Below the pieces are notes generated by a model. The model was not told the DNA's origin. It was given only the letters and a program-made list of their open reading frames with translations, and did not search any database. From Purshia tridentata (taxonomy: Eukaryota > Streptophyta > Magnoliopsida > Rosales > Rosaceae): DNA of 64,000 nt. Both the position numbers and the translations under genes were made by a program. Location of the stretch: NCBI GenBank assembly GCA_003254885.1, contig QANT01008032.1:62001-126000 (forward strand). Direction: 5' to 3'. Shown here in pieces: positions 61,701 to 64,000 of this stretch. The stretch's first letter is position 1, and every line of letters starts with the position of its first letter.

Positions 61701-64000
61701 ACTACTTAGCTGATTCATTTTTGGTTGTACTTACTGCTGATTCATTTTTTATAAGTTAATTCAATTTAGATTGTTTTTGTTATTACTAAGGATGGTTTTG
61801 AGATGTTGCTTCTGTATTATTTATCTCCGGATGATGCATGTGGTACCTACTGACTTTTTCATATCATCCTAGCCATACTTGTTCAGGGTCTTTGAAAACT
61901 TGTGTCTATGAAGGTGTGAGAGAGACTTCTTTCTCGAACACATCTGCAATCGATATCAGTGAACTCATCAGTGCTGACATTGTACTAACAACATATGATG
62001 TGCTTAAAGAAGACCTGTCACATGACTCTGATAGGCATGAAGGTGATCGGCGCTTCATGAGATTCCAAAAGAGGTTCCTTCAAAACTTGGCATTCTGGCT
62101 TCTGTTTCTCTTTCTCAAATTGGCCACCACTGATTAGTACTGATTCTTCTAAGAATTGGTTAAGCTTTTTGTCTGATTGCTTGTGAGGATGTTGCATAAC
62201 ATAAATCTTGCCCCTTACGTAAGGGTGAGTCTTTTGCTTACGTCAGTATATATGGGGTGCCTGTCTGTATTTCATGCAACTATATTTGGTTTAGAAATAG
62301 TTCTTCAGTTTTCAGCCATAAAAGTGATGCTCTCTCATCACCATTTCTTCAAGCAAATTGTTGAGAGAAGTATCCCAAATTGGGAAAATAAGGCCTTGCA
62401 TAATAGATAATATGGTCTTGGGCCTCTCCACCTATAGCCAATTGGTTTTAGGTCCAATTTCTTCATTGTATCATCCACGTGTTAGGCCAATCGGCCACAC
62501 ATGCTCCCACATTACCCAAAAACAAGATGTCCACCTTAGGGGGCACGTTGAGAGGAGTATTCCACATCGGGAAACTAAAGTCTTGCATAATAGAATATAA
62601 TGTCTCGGGCCTCTCCACCCATAGCCAATTAGTTTTAGGTTGGATGATCCAATTTCTTCACAAATGTATCTAACACCATAATGTCATTATAAAAGAGCTG
62701 TGTTATTGAGCTGTTAGATTTGCCTTTATTTTCTTGGTTTCTTTTTCCTATTTTATTAGGTTTTACATCCTTTTCTTTAGAATTTCATTGGGCTGATTTA
62801 GAGGCAAATTTCTCTTGGACCTGTATTTTCAAGATGATGACCAGCCATTTTGTTGTAGATACCCTGTTGTTCCAACTATTCTGACCAGAATATTCTGGTG
62901 GAGAATTTGTTTGGATGAGGCTCAAATGGTGGAGAGTAATGCTGCTGCTGCCACAGAAATGGCTATGCGGTTGTATGCTAAGCACCGTTGGTGCATTACA
63001 GGGACTCCTATACAGCGTAAACTTGATGACTTATATGGACTTTTAAGATTTCTTAAAGCATGCCCTTTCAATGCTTCTAGGTGGTGGATTGAAGTTATAC
63101 GAGATCCATATGAGGTATGAAGTTCAGTACATTCTCTACTGTTTCAACTATCCGAATGTTTTCTAAAACAGAGGCTGCTTGCCCGTGTAAAAAGCTCAAA
63201 GAACCCAGCTGACTAGAACCATAAAGATAAATTTATACCTTAAGCATAATATTTGCCAAGTTGACACTTCAATCTAGTAAAATGCGAATATTAATTATGA
63301 ACTCATCCTTCTATTAATGTTTTCACAATTTAGTGTTGTTAAGTGTTTTCTCATGCTTATTCCTAAAGATGTCCTTCTGGCTTTCCAGTTATTTTACTGA
63401 GTTATCATTGAGTTCAAAAATAGTGTATATCACACAACTTTCTTAATCAATTTTTCCTTTCCTTTTCAGAGGAGAGATACAGGAGCTATGGAATTTACTC
63501 ATAAATTCTTCAAAAAAATCATGTGGCGATCTTCAAAAGTACATGTTGCAGATGAGTTGCAGCTTCCCCCTCAGGAGGAATGCCTCTCTTGGCTCACTTT
63601 ATCTCCAATTGAAGAGCATTTTTACCAGAGGCAACATGAAACTTGTGTGAGTTATGCCCAAGAAGTCATTGAAAGTTTGAAAGATGATATTCTGAAAAGA
63701 AAAGTCAGAGGTTGTTAATAGTTGTTTTACAACTTCATTTAAGAGTCATTCCCAAAAGCAATATAATAAGTTACAAGCAAGGGAAGTAATTTTTAGGTCT
63801 CACAAAATATTCATGCTTACTATTCTCAGGATTCTTAGCATCTAATGATTCAGATCCTTTCATCACACATGCGGAGGCAGGAAAGCTGCTGAACACACTC
63901 TTGAAGCTTCGCCAAGCATGCTGCCACCCTCAAGTAGGAAGCTCTGGGCTTCGTTCTCTGCAACAGACCCCCATGACCATGGAAGAAATATTAATGGTGC
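58729..64000 (+). CDS. SHPRH: SHPRH-type SNF2 helicase / E3 ligase, 5' part
   Basis: Exons visible: 58729–59546, 59639–59845, 60011–60072, 60742–61240, 61873–62073, 62859–63114, 63470–63710 and 63840 to the edge, giving the first ~815 residues. The N-terminal ~270 residues have no motif I recognise. The helicase Walker A (DEMGMGKT) falls at about 363–370. A PHD-type finger (CICG…CDICDAWQH…CQLC, about 412–495) is inserted in the helicase core, as in SHPRH. Motif II is DEAQ (615–618), followed by WCITGTPIQRKLDDLYGLLRFL. Known SHPRH/Rad5-group proteins polyubiquitinate PCNA in DNA-damage tolerance; the C-terminal RING and second helicase lobe would lie beyond the window. The start was placed at the first Met after the leader acceptor (ttatag|tgATGG). 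Intron 5 holds a TRIM element. Confidence 0.93.
62359..62660 (+). mobile_element. TRIM retroelement in SHPRH intron 5, structurally whole
   Basis: The 302-bp element is bounded by TG…CA and flanked by the 5-bp target duplication caaat (62,354–62,358 and 62,661–62,665). It has two terminal repeats of about 108 and 114 bp (62,359–62,466 and 62,547–62,660), sharing gggcctctccacc and tagccaatt[ag]gttttagg. The ~80-bp internal part has a degenerate initiator-Met primer-binding site directly after the first repeat and a G-rich polypurine tract before the second. It resembles known plant TRIMs (Katydid-like) and has no coding capacity. The two repeats differ at many sites, so the insertion is not recent. 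It is absent from the duplicate at 57,250. Confidence 0.85.

Overview
This 64 kb window is plant nuclear DNA. It is AT-rich, with multi-exon genes, GT–AG introns, CT/GA microsatellites in leaders and several plant-specific families (PHT1, LRR-RLK, methylesterase, EDR4, NETWORKED). Protein resemblance points to a eudicot. I suspect Rosaceae, but that is an impression I could not test.

Layout, left to right. (−) an RNFT1-type membrane RING E3 ligase (3.7–7.5 kb). (−) cytosolic glyoxalase II (9.0–11.2 kb). (+) a ribosomal protein L10 gene with a disrupted second coding exon (12.6–14.3 kb). (+) a mitochondrial TIM21/COA1-like membrane protein (15.0–17.1 kb). (+) an LRR receptor kinase with catalytic substitutions (20.3–22.4 kb). 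(+) an h-type thioredoxin with an acylation-type N-terminus (23.7–24.9 kb). (+) an intronless PHT1 phosphate transporter (25.8–27.5 kb). (−) a MES17-type methylesterase (29.2–31.5 kb). Then comes about 6 kb without genes. (+) a NETWORKED/KIP1-like coiled-coil protein (37.5–39.3 kb). (+) an EDR4-like protein with an internal coding repeat (41.7–45.5 kb). (−) a plastid ABC1 atypical kinase (46.3–50.7 kb). (−) EIF1AD (51.7–53.0 kb). (+) an intronless SWIB–Plus3–GYF gene (55.4–57.1 kb). (+) the 5' part of a SHPRH-type SNF2/PHD helicase, running off the right edge (58.7–64.0 kb). Most of these are ordinary housekeeping or signalling genes with no functional clustering.

The most interesting region is 52.6–63.0 kb. 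It reads as a decayed tandem duplication whose unit ran from inside EIF1AD (about 52,647) across a shared upstream region to the middle of SHPRH exon 6 (about 62,975). The junction is visible at 57,563/57,564, where a broken piece of SHPRH exon 6 is fused to a broken piece of EIF1AD. The SWIB–Plus3–GYF gene and SHPRH now have homologous upstream regions and the same 5'-UTR splice donor. The SWIB gene's 3' flank is derived from SHPRH intron 5. So at least one of the two genes is a chimera that took over the other's promoter and leader. An apparently whole TRIM element (two ~110 bp terminal repeats, 5-bp target duplication) sits in SHPRH intron 5 and is missing from the duplicate, so it inserted after the duplication.

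The other notable points are the L10 frameshift plus stop, a GC–AG intron in the ABC1 kinase, a second TRIM relic near 18.4 kb, and several hairpin or MITE-like repeats. Exon limits were chosen by hand from splice consensus, frame continuity and remembered family sequences. No alignment was run.
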